Shown in pieces: positions 1-6,200 of a DNA stretch of 6,664 nucleotides (its first letter is position 1; every line of letters starts with the position of its first letter). The stretch comes from CAZCWX01 sp964502465 (GTDB taxonomy: Bacteria; Desulfobacterota; Binatia; Bin18), in contig CAZCWX010000102.1 of assembly GCA_964502465.1 (NCBI GenBank), forward strand, positions 1-6,664, written 5' to 3'. The notes below the pieces were generated by a model. It did no database searches. It saw only the letters and a program-made list of their open reading frames with translations, and had not been told where the DNA came from. The position numbers and the translations under genes are program-made.

Positions 1-395
1 ACCGTCCTACGGCATGGCATGCCTGATCACAAAAGATGCCGCATCCGAACACAACTACACCGCCGCCTCCGCAATCTCCTCAGGTCGTCCTAACCGCCCG
101 CCCGGCTGCGCCGTCACCATTTTCTCGACGATCTGTGACCGACGGCCAGCGCCGCGCTGAAGCATCGGGGTATCGATTGGCCCTGGACATACCGCATTGA
201 CGCGAATGCCTGACTTGGCATACTCCAACGCCGCAGTCTTCGTTAAGCCGACCACCCCACGTTTGCTCGCCACATACGCTCCAGTGCGCCGTACACCGAT
301 CAGGCCCGCGTCAGATCTTGAAGTTGATGGCGAGGATACGGTCCCAATTCTCTTCGGTATTGTCGGCTCCCGTGCGCGAGTGGACACTGGAAGGG
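1..395 (-). pseudogene. Decayed short-chain dehydrogenase/reductase (SDR), 3' part
   Basis: This is a broken NAD(P)-dependent SDR oxidoreductase gene that runs off the left edge. The C-terminal half is readable: catalytic Tyr and Lys appear as AYVASK, a Ser 13 residues before the Tyr (codon 313-315) fits the SDR active-site Ser, and RVNAVCPGPIDTPM and GRLGRPEEIAEA are typical SDR motifs. A TAG at 55-57 interrupts the frame where families usually have Trp (next residues LCSDAASFV), and a second TAG sits at 7-9 just before the terminal DG. Upstream, the motif TEENWDRILAINFK is in a different frame (317-358). It joins the C-terminal half at about 308-319 without the roughly 25 residues that normally lie between them. 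The Rossmann N-terminus (TGxxxGxG) is not found. Homology fades around 365-395, just before the promoter of the divergent TPR gene. Identity as an SDR remnant is confident; its substrate cannot be guessed. Confidence 0.85.
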
Positions 396-409
396 CAAAG
401 CAGTACAGT
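381..409 (+). promoter_or_regulatory. Candidate sigma70 promoter for the TPR gene
   Basis: TGGACA (381-386, 5 of 6 to the -35 consensus) is followed after 17 bases by TACAGT (404-409, 4 of 6 to the -10 consensus). Transcription would start near 416, giving a leader of about 24 bases before the start codon at 440. It lies at the outer edge of the decayed SDR gene. The assignment rests on sequence match and spacing only. Confidence 0.4.
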
Positions 410-427
410 TGCCGAAGCATTCGGCAA
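409..427. promoter_or_regulatory. 19-bp palindrome over the predicted transcription start
   Basis: TTGCCGAA (409-416), three bases GCA, then TTCGGCAA (420-427) form a perfect inverted repeat with 8-bp arms. It begins at the last base of the proposed -10 box and covers the predicted start site, a classical position for a repressor operator. It is not followed by a T tract on either strand, so it is not an intrinsic terminator. If transcription starts further upstream it would instead be an RNA hairpin ending 3 bases before the G-rich ribosome binding site. Confidence 0.4.
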
Positions 428-439
428 AAAGGGGGGCCT

Positions 440-2026
440 ATGGCAACGACTCGGCACACTGACGTTTGTCAAGTGTTTTCCTCAACACTCTTCATGCTTC
501 TCTTCGTACACGCAGGAGTTGGCTTTGCCCAAGAGGCACCCCACACGGCGTGCCTCACGCCGCTTGCCGGTACTGTCTCACAGGCGTTGCTCGAACGGCC
601 TGTGACGCTCACCGATATGGCCGGCCACCTGCACCAAAAGGTCAACACAACCTCGGCCGAAGCGCAGGCATACTACGACCAAGGGTTCGCCTATCTGGCC
701 TCGTACGTCTGGGTCGAAGCGGCCCGCTCCTTTCATGAAGCACTCCGTCGTGACCCTGAACTCGCTATGGCGCACCTGGGGCTGGCTAAGGCACACGCTG
801 GTGCCGAGGCGATGGACGAGGCCCGGGTGCACCTGCAGCAGGCGACCGCACTCGCGGCCAAAGGCAAAGTGACGGCCAAGGAAGCCAAGTGGATTGCCCT
901 GGGCGCTCAGCAACTGGACGCGATCAGCGCCTCAGCGACAGAACGTGCCGCGAAACACCAGGCGTACAAACAGGCGATCGAGGAGTTGATCGCGCTTGAT
1001 CCGAGTGACCCGCATGCCTGGGTGCTACGTGGCAATGCCGAAGAGCCTGGCGCCTGGGGGCGTGGTCAGGTCGGAGGCGTGGGATCCATCGCCTATTATG
1101 AGGCCGCCCTGCTCCGTGACCCCAACCATCTTGGCGCCCACCATTTTCTGATTCACTCCTACGAACACATCGGACACCACGCTATCGCGGCTGAGCACGG
1201 GCGCCACTACGCCGAGGCCGTCAAAGGGGTGCCTCATGCGCAACATATGTATGCTCATGTGCTACCCCGCTTGGGCAAGTGGCAAGAGGCACTGGCTCAG
1301 CTTACTGCCGCTGATCGTCTAGAACGGGAGTACTATGTGGCCCAGGGGATCGCGCCGGCCGAGGACTGGCACCACGGCCATAACCTCCACCTGCTGGGCA
1401 CGGTGCAGTTGCGCCTCGGGAACGAGGTCGAAGCCGAACGGCTCTTTCGTGAAGCATTCGAACTTGAGGGTCGTGGTTTGCTTGCAGGCAACTATGCTGC
1501 TCCCTGGCTGGAGTATTTGCTGTTGCGTGGCCGCTTCGAGGAAGCGCTCGCGGCTGCCAAGACCGTGGAGGAGCGCCCTTTCCCCATGGCACGCCTGGTT
1601 GGGGCAACACTGAGAGGCGAAGCGCTGATCGCCCTGGGACGCAATGACGAAGCGAAACAGGCTCACGAGCGAGCGCGAACCGCGTACGACGACTTGCAGC
1701 AGAGAGCGAAGAATACTCCGTACGAGATGTTTGCTTCCCGTTTCGTGGGCCCCTTCCTCAAGACCCTGGAAGGTGAGCTGGCACTGCGTGGGGCGAACCC
1801 GGCTGAAGGGGAAGCGATGTTACTCCAGATTGCCGACGGACTGGCCGCCAGTCCCCTCCTCGATGCCTGGGCAGTGGGCCTCTTCCATCTGCAACGCTTG
1901 GCGGCTGACGCCCAGCGCGCTGGACGAGCGGAACTCGCCACTGCGCTGGTTGAGCGCATGCACAAAATCGATCCGGAATTCACCAGCAGTGTGACTGCCA
2001 CTGCGGCTGTGACGACCGAACGATAG
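440..2026 (+). CDS. Secreted TPR-repeat protein with His-rich motifs
   Basis: A 528-residue exported protein of unknown function. The ATG at 440 is chosen over an upstream in-frame ATG at 197 because it follows a GGGGGG ribosome site (431-436), opens directly into a Sec signal peptide (hydrophobic stretch about residues 12-29, likely cleavage after Ala30 in GFA-QEA), and avoids overlap with the antisense SDR wreck. Mature residues about 74-145 form two TPR-like helical hairpins (YYDQGFAYLASYVWVEAARS, then HLGLAKAHAGAEAMDEARVH), and more helical repeats follow to the C-terminus. Three His clusters stand out: HHFLIHSYEH (234-243), PHAQHMYAH (265-273) and EDWHHGHNLH (308-317). Similar HH..IH and H..H..SH patterns occur in a broad family of secreted TPR proteins whose biochemical role is not established; metal binding is a guess. 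It is transcribed alone and convergent with the next gene. The reading frame shows no sign of decay. Confidence 0.85.
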   Translation: MATTRHTDVCQVFSSTLFMLLFVHAGVGFAQEAPHTACLTPLAGTVSQALLERPVTLTDMAGHLHQKVNTTSAEAQAYYDQGFAYLASYVWVEAARSFHEALRRDPELAMAHLGLAKAHAGAEAMDEARVHLQQATALAAKGKVTAKEAKWIALGAQQLDAISASATERAAKHQAYKQAIEELIALDPSDPHAWVLRGNAEEPGAWGRGQVGGVGSIAYYEAALLRDPNHLGAHHFLIHSYEHIGHHAIAAEHGRHYAEAVKGVPHAQHMYAHVLPRLGKWQEALAQLTAADRLEREYYVAQGIAPAEDWHHGHNLHLLGTVQLRLGNEVEAERLFREAFELEGRGLLAGNYAAPWLEYLLLRGRFEEALAAAKTVEERPFPMARLVGATLRGEALIALGRNDEAKQAHERARTAYDDLQQRAKNTPYEMFASRFVGPFLKTLEGELALRGANPAEGEAMLLQIADGLAASPLLDAWAVGLFHLQRLAADAQRAGRAELATALVERMHKIDPEFTSSVTATAAVTTER

Positions 2027-2113
2027 GGGGAAACCGTCGTTTCAACTGGAGCACTTGACCCGTTTCGTTTTACCGTTCTGAGAATACCTTGGGGAACAGG
2101 ATGCAGCGATTTT
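2027..2113. other. Short gap between convergent genes, no clear terminator
   Basis: The 87 bases between the two stop codons contain only a weak GAAAC-CGTC-GTTTC inverted repeat (about 2030-2043) and short T runs. I see no strong GC-rich stem followed by a T tract for either gene. Confidence 0.5.
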
Positions 2114-3544
2114 TTACGTCGGCCTCTTTTTCGCAATTTCTGCGACCGCGCCGAGTAGGGTGTCCACCTGCTTAGCCGTCACCATGATATGCAAAGACGC
2201 ACGATTGACATCCCAGTTGACCTCTTCGTGGGTCACATTGCGGATATAGATTCGGTGGCGTTCCCAGAGGAGGTTATTGAGCGTTATGGTGGGAACGCCT
2301 TTCACGGTAAAGGCGACGAGTCCACAGCCCAAGCGCGGGTCCTCAGAGGTGTACACGTCAACCCCGTCGATCGCGCGGAGTCCCGCGAGGACACGGTGGG
2401 CCAGAAACCGGTCACGGGCCTCTATCGCTTCGGGGGTCAGGTGGGTATGGAAGTCCAGGACTGCACCAATCGAGATCCGGGCAGGATAGTGTAACGAGCC
2501 GCGCACTTCAAATTTGGCTGCACCAACATATTCGTCGTAGAACGTTTTCAGGGCGCCAACTGGTTCCCCCCCATACATCGTCTTGCCATTGACAGGTCCG
2601 GCATACACTGTTGGCCACACACGGTCTAACAAGTCCTCACGGACGTAGAAGAAGCCGGTGTACATTGAGGCCAACAGCCATTTATGGCAAGGCCCGGCAT
2701 ACATATCACACCCGAGGGCGTGCATGTCCAGCTTCATCATGCCCGGCGGTTGGGCGCCATCGACCAAGGTGACCACACCCTGGGTGCGGGCCATGGCACA
2801 GATCTCCTTGACTGGCATAATACAGCCATCCGTGTAATTGATGTGACAGAAGCAGAGCAGCCTGGTTTTCGGCGTAATCGCGGCTTCGCAGGCTTTCAGC
2901 AGGGCATCTGGGTCCTTGGGCGGATGAAACTTCCGGTCGGCCAGATCGATGACCTTCACAGTCAACCCCTCTCGGGCCGCCCGGAGCAGCACCGGATGTG
3001 CCAGACTCGTATGATCGTGGTTGGTATAGATAATCTCATCTCCGCGCTTCAGGTCGAGGGCGAAGGTGCCAAACACCATCCCTTCGGTCGTGTTATTCGT
3101 GAAGGCTACTTCCAAGGGATTGGCCCCGATGAACGCGGCCATCTTCCGTCTTAACTCTGCACGGTACTCCGGGGTATACGCTGTACTGCTGAAGCTCCAG
3201 TAATCTGAGTCGATTCCTTCCAACGCCTTCAACTCCGCCAGGTGCACACTGCGGGGCGAGGGGCCGCGGGTCCCTGTGTTCATATACGTGAGCCCCTTGC
3301 GGAGTAAAAACTGGCTGGCAACAGACTCCCAGGAGCGTTCATCATCAGGAGGTGCCCCCGTGCTCAGGCCTGTGAGCGATGGGACCGGGGAGGTTGCTGC
3401 ACTTGTCCTGCTTGAGAGGAGGAGTGCACCTGCCACTGTACCGCCGAGCAGGCGGCCAAGGAAACCACGCCGTGTGAGCCGCTGTAACGCGCGTGGGTCT
3501 TCAAACCGTGAATCAAAATTGAGGATGGGAGCTTCAAGGTTCAT
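2114..3544 (-). CDS. Tat-exported PLP-dependent class V aminotransferase (CefD/PvdN-like)
   Basis: A 476-residue fold-type I PLP enzyme of the aminotransferase class V / isopenicillin N epimerase-like group. Positions here are numbered from a possible GTG one codon upstream. The N-terminus carries a twin-arginine signal, LTRRGFLGRLLGG, with Arg26-Arg27, a hydrophobic stretch about 32-46 and Ala-rich cleavage options near 50-51. Catalytic features are in the expected order: NNTTEGM (151-157) for phosphate and ring contacts, VDGAQ (Asp263, Gln266) for the PLP pyridine, and CHKWL with Lys289 as the Schiff-base lysine. The C-terminal NRASLHIM (Arg449) probably holds the substrate carboxylate. Tat export fits an enzyme that folds with its cofactor in the cytoplasm; Pseudomonas PvdN is a characterised Tat-exported relative acting in pyoverdine maturation, but no siderophore genes are visible here. 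The substrate is unknown: transaminase, epimerase, lyase or desulfurase activity are all possible. It is divergent from the RidA-like gene. Confidence 0.88.
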   Translation of the reverse strand: MNLEAPILNFDSRFEDPRALQRLTRRGFLGRLLGGTVAGALLLSSRTSAATSPVPSLTGLSTGAPPDDERSWESVASQFLLRKGLTYMNTGTRGPSPRSVHLAELKALEGIDSDYWSFSSTAYTPEYRAELRRKMAAFIGANPLEVAFTNNTTEGMVFGTFALDLKRGDEIIYTNHDHTSLAHPVLLRAAREGLTVKVIDLADRKFHPPKDPDALLKACEAAITPKTRLLCFCHINYTDGCIMPVKEICAMARTQGVVTLVDGAQPPGMMKLDMHALGCDMYAGPCHKWLLASMYTGFFYVREDLLDRVWPTVYAGPVNGKTMYGGEPVGALKTFYDEYVGAAKFEVRGSLHYPARISIGAVLDFHTHLTPEAIEARDRFLAHRVLAGLRAIDGVDVYTSEDPRLGCGLVAFTVKGVPTITLNNLLWERHRIYIRNVTHEEVNWDVNRASLHIMVTAKQVDTLLGAVAEIAKKRPT

Positions 3545-3550
3545 CACAAT

Positions 3551-3555
3551 TCCTT
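3551..3555 (-). promoter_or_regulatory. Ribosome binding site that decides the aminotransferase start
   Basis: On the minus strand AAGGA is followed by ATTGTG and then ATG at 3544. The spacing to this ATG is 6 bases, but only 3 bases to the adjacent in-frame GTG at 3547, so the ATG is the better start. Confidence 0.6.
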
Positions 3556-3564
3556 ACGGATCAG

Positions 3565-3578
3565 GGTGATGTATCACC
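3565..3578. promoter_or_regulatory. 14-bp palindrome in the divergent promoter region (candidate operator)
   Basis: GGTGAT-GT-ATCACC is a perfect inverted repeat with 6-bp arms and a 2-bp centre, about 20 bp upstream of the aminotransferase start. A second, shorter palindrome AGCCGGCT lies at 3590-3597. A dimeric repressor binding here could control the aminotransferase, and perhaps also the divergent RidA-like gene. No regulator gene is present in the window. Confidence 0.4.
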
Positions 3579-3614
3579 AGGACTCTATCAGCCGGCTAAG
3601 ACAAAAAGCAAGCC

Positions 3615-3643
3615 TTGCACGATGCTCCGCTTGCCCCTAGTGT
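3615..3643 (+). promoter_or_regulatory. Weak candidate promoter for the RidA-like gene
   Basis: TTGCAC (3615-3620) is followed after 17 bases by TAGTGT (3638-3643), which matches only 3 of 6 -10 positions. The spacing and location are good and the -10 match is poor, so this is tentative. Confidence 0.22.
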
Positions 3644-3669
3644 AGGTAGGGAAGGAGGTCAGTGGAGCT

Positions 3670-4146
3670 ATGAAACTCATGTATATGGTAGGAGTAATTT
3701 TCTTTCTTTCTGCCCTGTATCCCGTGTGTGAGGCTCAATCGTCGGACTCGTCGCGTCCTGTCCCGGTGGAATATCTTACAGGCGAGAGACCACGCCCACT
3801 GCCCTTTTCGGACGCCGTGCGGGTGGGGCACACGCTCTACTTATCCGGGCAATTGGGAACAGATGACAATTTTGCCCTCGTGCCAGGAGGGATACAGGCA
3901 GAGACAAAGCAAGCGATGGATAGGATTCGCCGTATTCTCGAACGCAATGGCTCCTCATTGGACCACGTGGTCAAATGCACTGTCATGCTCGCAGATATGG
4001 GTGAATGGGAGGCGATGAATGAGGTGTATGTCACCTTCTTTCCCAAAGACCGCTTACCCGCTCGGAGTGCGTTTGGCGCGGTGCGCCTTGCACTCGATGC
4101 GCGCGTCGAAATTGAATGTCTGGCCACTGTCAAAGGAGAAAACTAA
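3670..4146 (+). CDS. Exported RidA/YjgF/UK114-family protein
   Basis: A 158-residue protein: an N-terminal Sec signal peptide (hydrophobic about residues 5-18, likely cleavage after CEA at 22) followed by a complete RidA domain from about residue 44. RidA enzymes are trimers that hydrolyse reactive enamines/imines, such as 2-aminoacrylate made by PLP enzymes, to keto acids and ammonia. Diagnostic motifs are LYLSGQLG (56-63), GGIQAETKQAMDRI (73-86) and PARSAFGAV (130-138). Arg132 aligns with E. coli RidA Arg105, which binds the substrate carboxylate, and Glu147 sits 15 residues later, as Glu120 does in E. coli, so the active site looks intact. The start has a strong AAGGAGGT (3652-3659), 10 bases before the ATG; ATGs at codons 4 and 6 are less well placed. 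The signal peptide is unusual for this mostly cytosolic family. YPVCEA is not a good lipobox. The divergent neighbour is an exported PLP enzyme, the class whose by-products RidA removes. Confidence 0.9.
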   Translation: MKLMYMVGVIFFLSALYPVCEAQSSDSSRPVPVEYLTGERPRPLPFSDAVRVGHTLYLSGQLGTDDNFALVPGGIQAETKQAMDRIRRILERNGSSLDHVVKCTVMLADMGEWEAMNEVYVTFFPKDRLPARSAFGAVRLALDARVEIECLATVKGEN

Positions 4147-4217
4147 ATTGAATCCGCTTCCCTTTGAATGGACCACCTCGAATAACCCTGTCATCTTTGT
4201 TCATTTTTGTGTCTACG

Positions 4218-4289
4218 GTTGCAGGGTAACTTTCGCGTCGGCTTGCACGCCGTGATGAGGCGCTCTGTAAACCCGCATTTCCCTGCAAC
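4218..4289. repeat. 72-bp element bounded by inverted repeats (MITE-like or hairpin)
   Basis: GTTGCAGGG (4218-4226) and CCCTGCAAC (4281-4289) are perfect 9-bp inverted repeats; after one mismatch two more bases pair, giving GTTGCAGGGnAA at both ends. The 54-bp interior has smaller stems, for example CGGC/GCCG around TTGCAC. The shape fits a tiny non-autonomous repeat or a structured RNA/DNA hairpin. I do not see a convincing target-site duplication, and no second copy exists in the window. Confidence 0.4.
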
Positions 4290-4331
4290 GTCCCCTAAAT
4301 GGGTTTGCCCCGCTCGTCCCGACCCTTCTCC

Positions 4332-4361
4332 TTGACAGGACCAGGGGTGTCGTTCTATGGG
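4332..4361 (+). promoter_or_regulatory. Candidate sigma70 promoter for the amidohydrolase
   Basis: A perfect TTGACA (4332-4337) is followed after 18 bases by TATGGG (4356-4361), which shares the first three bases of the -10 consensus. Transcription would start about 50 bases before the start codon. The -35 is strong and the -10 weak. Confidence 0.38.
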
Positions 4362-4415
4362 GACAGGAGCGGCATACCGCAGTAGAATCTGACGTAATGG
4401 CAAAAAGGAGGAATT

Positions 4416-5789
4416 ATGGCGCAAACACTTTTGAAGAATGCACGGTTGATCGATGGGATTGCTGACCAGCCGCAAGACCGGGTCTCCATCCTTATTGAGG
4501 ATGAGCGCATCGCCAAGGTCGAACATGGAGACCTGCCAGCTCCCGCCGGCGCACAGACGATCGACCTGAGAGGAAAAACCGTTTTACCAGGTCTGATCGA
4601 CACCCACGTGCACGCCACGTTTATGGATAGTGAATCTTTGCCGCTCTTTCTCGCCGCCGGTGTTACCACTGTCCGGGACGTAGGGGCCAAACTGGAAAAA
4701 GTCAAGCAGCTCAAGTCCGACCTGAATAGCGGGAAGAAGCTCGGTCCGCGCATGTTTATCCTTGGCCCCCTGCTCGATGGGACGGATCACAGTTTCGACT
4801 ATGGCGGTCCGTTGGGTGAAATGCTCGATAGTGTTCCTTCTCCCGACGCCGTGCCGCAGAAGATCGGCGACTTGCTGAAGGCCGGAGTAGACGGCATCAA
4901 GCTCTATTTTACCTTACCTCCGGACACCGCCAAGGCGATCATCAAATTTGTTGACAACCGCGTACCGGTGACCGGCCACCTGGGCTACTCACATTCGCTT
5001 GATCTCATCAAAGCGGGCATCAACGGCTTGGAACACGTGTGGATCTCTCCCTACAATGACTTCTGCGCCCTAGATATGCAATTTGGTCCCGGCACCGGCG
5101 TGATGTCGATGATGGACCCTAAATTCTGGACCTTAACCGTGAAAGGCTGGGAAGAAGCCGACCTCGAAAGTCAACGCGCGAAAACGTGGTTCGGCGCCAT
5201 GGTCGACCATCAAGTCAATATGGGTACCACGCTCGATCTGCTTTGGCTGGCCAAGTGTGGACGCGAAGCCGCGATGCAGGACCCTGATCGTCAATACATT
5301 CCGCCCATGGCGCTCGCTCGCCAGAAAGCCATGATCGCTCACATCGGCGAGCGTCCGGATTGGGATATGTATCCGGGATTTTTCGACCCTGCCCACTGTG
5401 TCAAAGCCCTAGAGAAGCATCAGGCAGTGACGCGCATCTTGCACGAAGCTGGCGGATTGATTGTTGGCGGCACTGATTGCGGCGGGCTGCCCTTCCCACC
5501 GCCAGGGTTCGCATTGTTGCGTGAAGTTGAGCTGCTGGCCGAAGCAATTGGGAGCATGGCCGCAATCAAAGCGGTGACTTCCGTCGCAGCTACATATTTA
5601 CGACAGCAAGACAACCTTGGCAGTATCGCTCCTGGCCGGTATGCGGATTTCCTCGTTGTGGATGGAGACCCGCTACGGGATGCGCGAGAAATACGGAATC
5701 TGACAACAGTCTACCAAGGCGGCGCTGCGCACGATCCACAAAAGCTGCTGGCGCAAGTGCCAAAGTCGGAGGTTGCGCGTAGTCATTAG
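4416..5789 (+). CDS. Metal-dependent amidohydrolase (COG1228-like)
   Basis: A 457-residue amidohydrolase-superfamily enzyme with no signal peptide, so probably cytoplasmic. It starts 4 bases after AAGGAGG (4405-4411). The N-terminal strand-rich part (residues 1-58) precedes the TIM barrel. Expected binuclear metal ligands are all present: DTHVHA (His64, His66), GIKLY (Lys162, presumably carboxylated), TGHLGY (His188), GLEHVW (His207) and GGTDCGG (Asp354). The C-terminal LGSIAPGRYADFLVVDGDPL (401-420) is the usual closing segment of imidazolonepropionase-like and Xaa-Pro-dipeptidase-like members. About 147 residues separate His207 from Asp354, longer than I expect for the family. This insertion, rich in Trp, Met and Asp (for example KFWTLTVKGWEEADLESQ), probably forms a lid or substrate-specificity region. 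Activity is likely hydrolysis of a C-N bond in a cyclic or N-acyl/N-acylamino-acid compound; the exact substrate cannot be read. No link to the RidA-like/PLP pair is shown beyond adjacency. Confidence 0.9.
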   Translation: MAQTLLKNARLIDGIADQPQDRVSILIEDERIAKVEHGDLPAPAGAQTIDLRGKTVLPGLIDTHVHATFMDSESLPLFLAAGVTTVRDVGAKLEKVKQLKSDLNSGKKLGPRMFILGPLLDGTDHSFDYGGPLGEMLDSVPSPDAVPQKIGDLLKAGVDGIKLYFTLPPDTAKAIIKFVDNRVPVTGHLGYSHSLDLIKAGINGLEHVWISPYNDFCALDMQFGPGTGVMSMMDPKFWTLTVKGWEEADLESQRAKTWFGAMVDHQVNMGTTLDLLWLAKCGREAAMQDPDRQYIPPMALARQKAMIAHIGERPDWDMYPGFFDPAHCVKALEKHQAVTRILHEAGGLIVGGTDCGGLPFPPPGFALLREVELLAEAIGSMAAIKAVTSVAATYLRQQDNLGSIAPGRYADFLVVDGDPLRDAREIRNLTTVYQGGAAHDPQKLLAQVPKSEVARSH

Positions 5790-5799
5790 CAGTGGAAAG

Positions 5800-5820
5800 C
5801 GTGAGTCGTGAAGCGTAAAA
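5800..5820. repeat. Three degenerate tandem heptamers
   Basis: CGTGAGT, CGTGAAG and CGTAAAA follow one another without gaps, sharing the CGT(G/A)A core, starting 11 bases after the amidohydrolase stop. Short heptamer arrays of this kind occur between genes in many bacteria and expand by slippage. No function is implied. Confidence 0.4.
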
Positions 5821-5921
5821 GATAATGTGAGCAAAAGGTTAAGAGGACGGTGCAGGGAAATTCGGGTTATAGTAAGCACGGCACTATGCCGCGCGGTCCC
5901 CGCGCTGGATGCCCCCGGAGA

Positions 5922-5996
5922 GAAACTAGGAAACTAGGGTCAGGAAACTAAGATCAGGTCTTGCAATCACGCATTGTCACTTTACACCGTGTCAGG
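5922..5996. repeat. Cluster of GAAACTA and TCAGG short direct repeats
   Basis: GAAACTA occurs at 5922-5928, 5930-5936 and 5944-5950, and TCAGG at 5940-5944, 5954-5958 and 5992-5996, partly interleaved as TCAGGAAACTA. The interleaving suggests a small duplicated unit or the remnant of an intergenic repeat family. Confidence 0.4.
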
Positions 5997-6038
5997 GGCG
6001 AGGTCTCAGTACGACAATATGACCTTCACCCCCTTCGA

Positions 6039-6200
6039 TTACCGACTGACAACTGCGCCCCTCTCGATGTTCAGGGGGTTGCTCGCCGGACCGAGAGTCT
6101 GCAGTGCCGTAAAGCCGTTGGACACCGTATCGCAGTACAGCTCTACGCGATTGCCATCGGGGTCAAAGACGTATACGCTCCGCGTCACGGTGTACACCCA
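6039..6200 (-). pseudogene. C-terminal remnant of a VOC/glyoxalase-fold protein
   Basis: About 53 codons ending in TAA (6039-6041) match the C-terminal end of vicinal oxygen chelate proteins (glyoxalase, extradiol dioxygenase and relatives). TRSVYVFDPDGNRVELYCD is the family's last beta-alpha-beta unit, and its Glu (in VELY) is the usual third metal ligand. The rest of the domain, with the His ligands, is missing. Readable similarity ends near 6195-6200, where an antitoxin remnant in another frame takes over, so the gene was cut by a deletion and has no start. The tail after the motif (SNGFTALQTLG) keeps a clean frame to the stop. Family call is good; the activity is lost and its former substrate is unknown. 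Confidence 0.75.

Larger units (their letters stand above)
4147..4415. other. Intergenic region between the RidA-like and amidohydrolase genes
   Basis: No credible gene is seen in these 269 bases. They contain the 72-bp inverted-repeat element at 4218-4289 and a candidate promoter at 4332-4361. The distance and the promoter argue that the amidohydrolase is transcribed separately from the RidA-like gene. Confidence 0.6.
5790..6038. other. Non-coding stretch with short repeats after the amidohydrolase
   Basis: No gene is recognised. The stretch holds a heptamer tandem repeat (5800-5820), a GC-rich hairpin GCGCGG-TCC-CCGCGC (5891-5905) without a T tract, and the GAAACTA/TCAGG repeat cluster (5922-5996). 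The hairpin could stabilise a transcript end or block readthrough weakly, but it is not a standard intrinsic terminator. Confidence 0.5.

Noticed and set aside
409..427. Intrinsic terminator
   Set aside because: The stem is perfect, but no T tract follows it on either strand in the 3' direction.
197..439. N-terminal extension of the TPR protein from the upstream ATG at 197
   Set aside because: The extension lies antisense to the SDR wreck, and the ATG at 440 has both a G-rich ribosome site and a directly following signal peptide.
55..459. An intact 134-residue minus-strand protein
   Set aside because: Its N-terminal third has no family similarity, and the rest is an SDR C-terminal segment that stops where the family continues in the same frame beyond the TAG. 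It is a pseudogene, not a small gene.
2030..2043. Bidirectional terminator between the convergent genes
   Set aside because: The GAAAC/GTTTC stem is only 5 bp and AT-rich, with no adjoining T tract.
4191..4526. A minus-strand protein of 111 residues
   Set aside because: Its N-terminal part is antisense to the amidohydrolase start, and the remainder crosses the intergenic inverted repeat with no recognisable motif.
5891..5905. Terminator of the amidohydrolase
   Set aside because: The GC stem is only 6 bp and is not followed by T residues; it lies about 100 bases after the stop codon.
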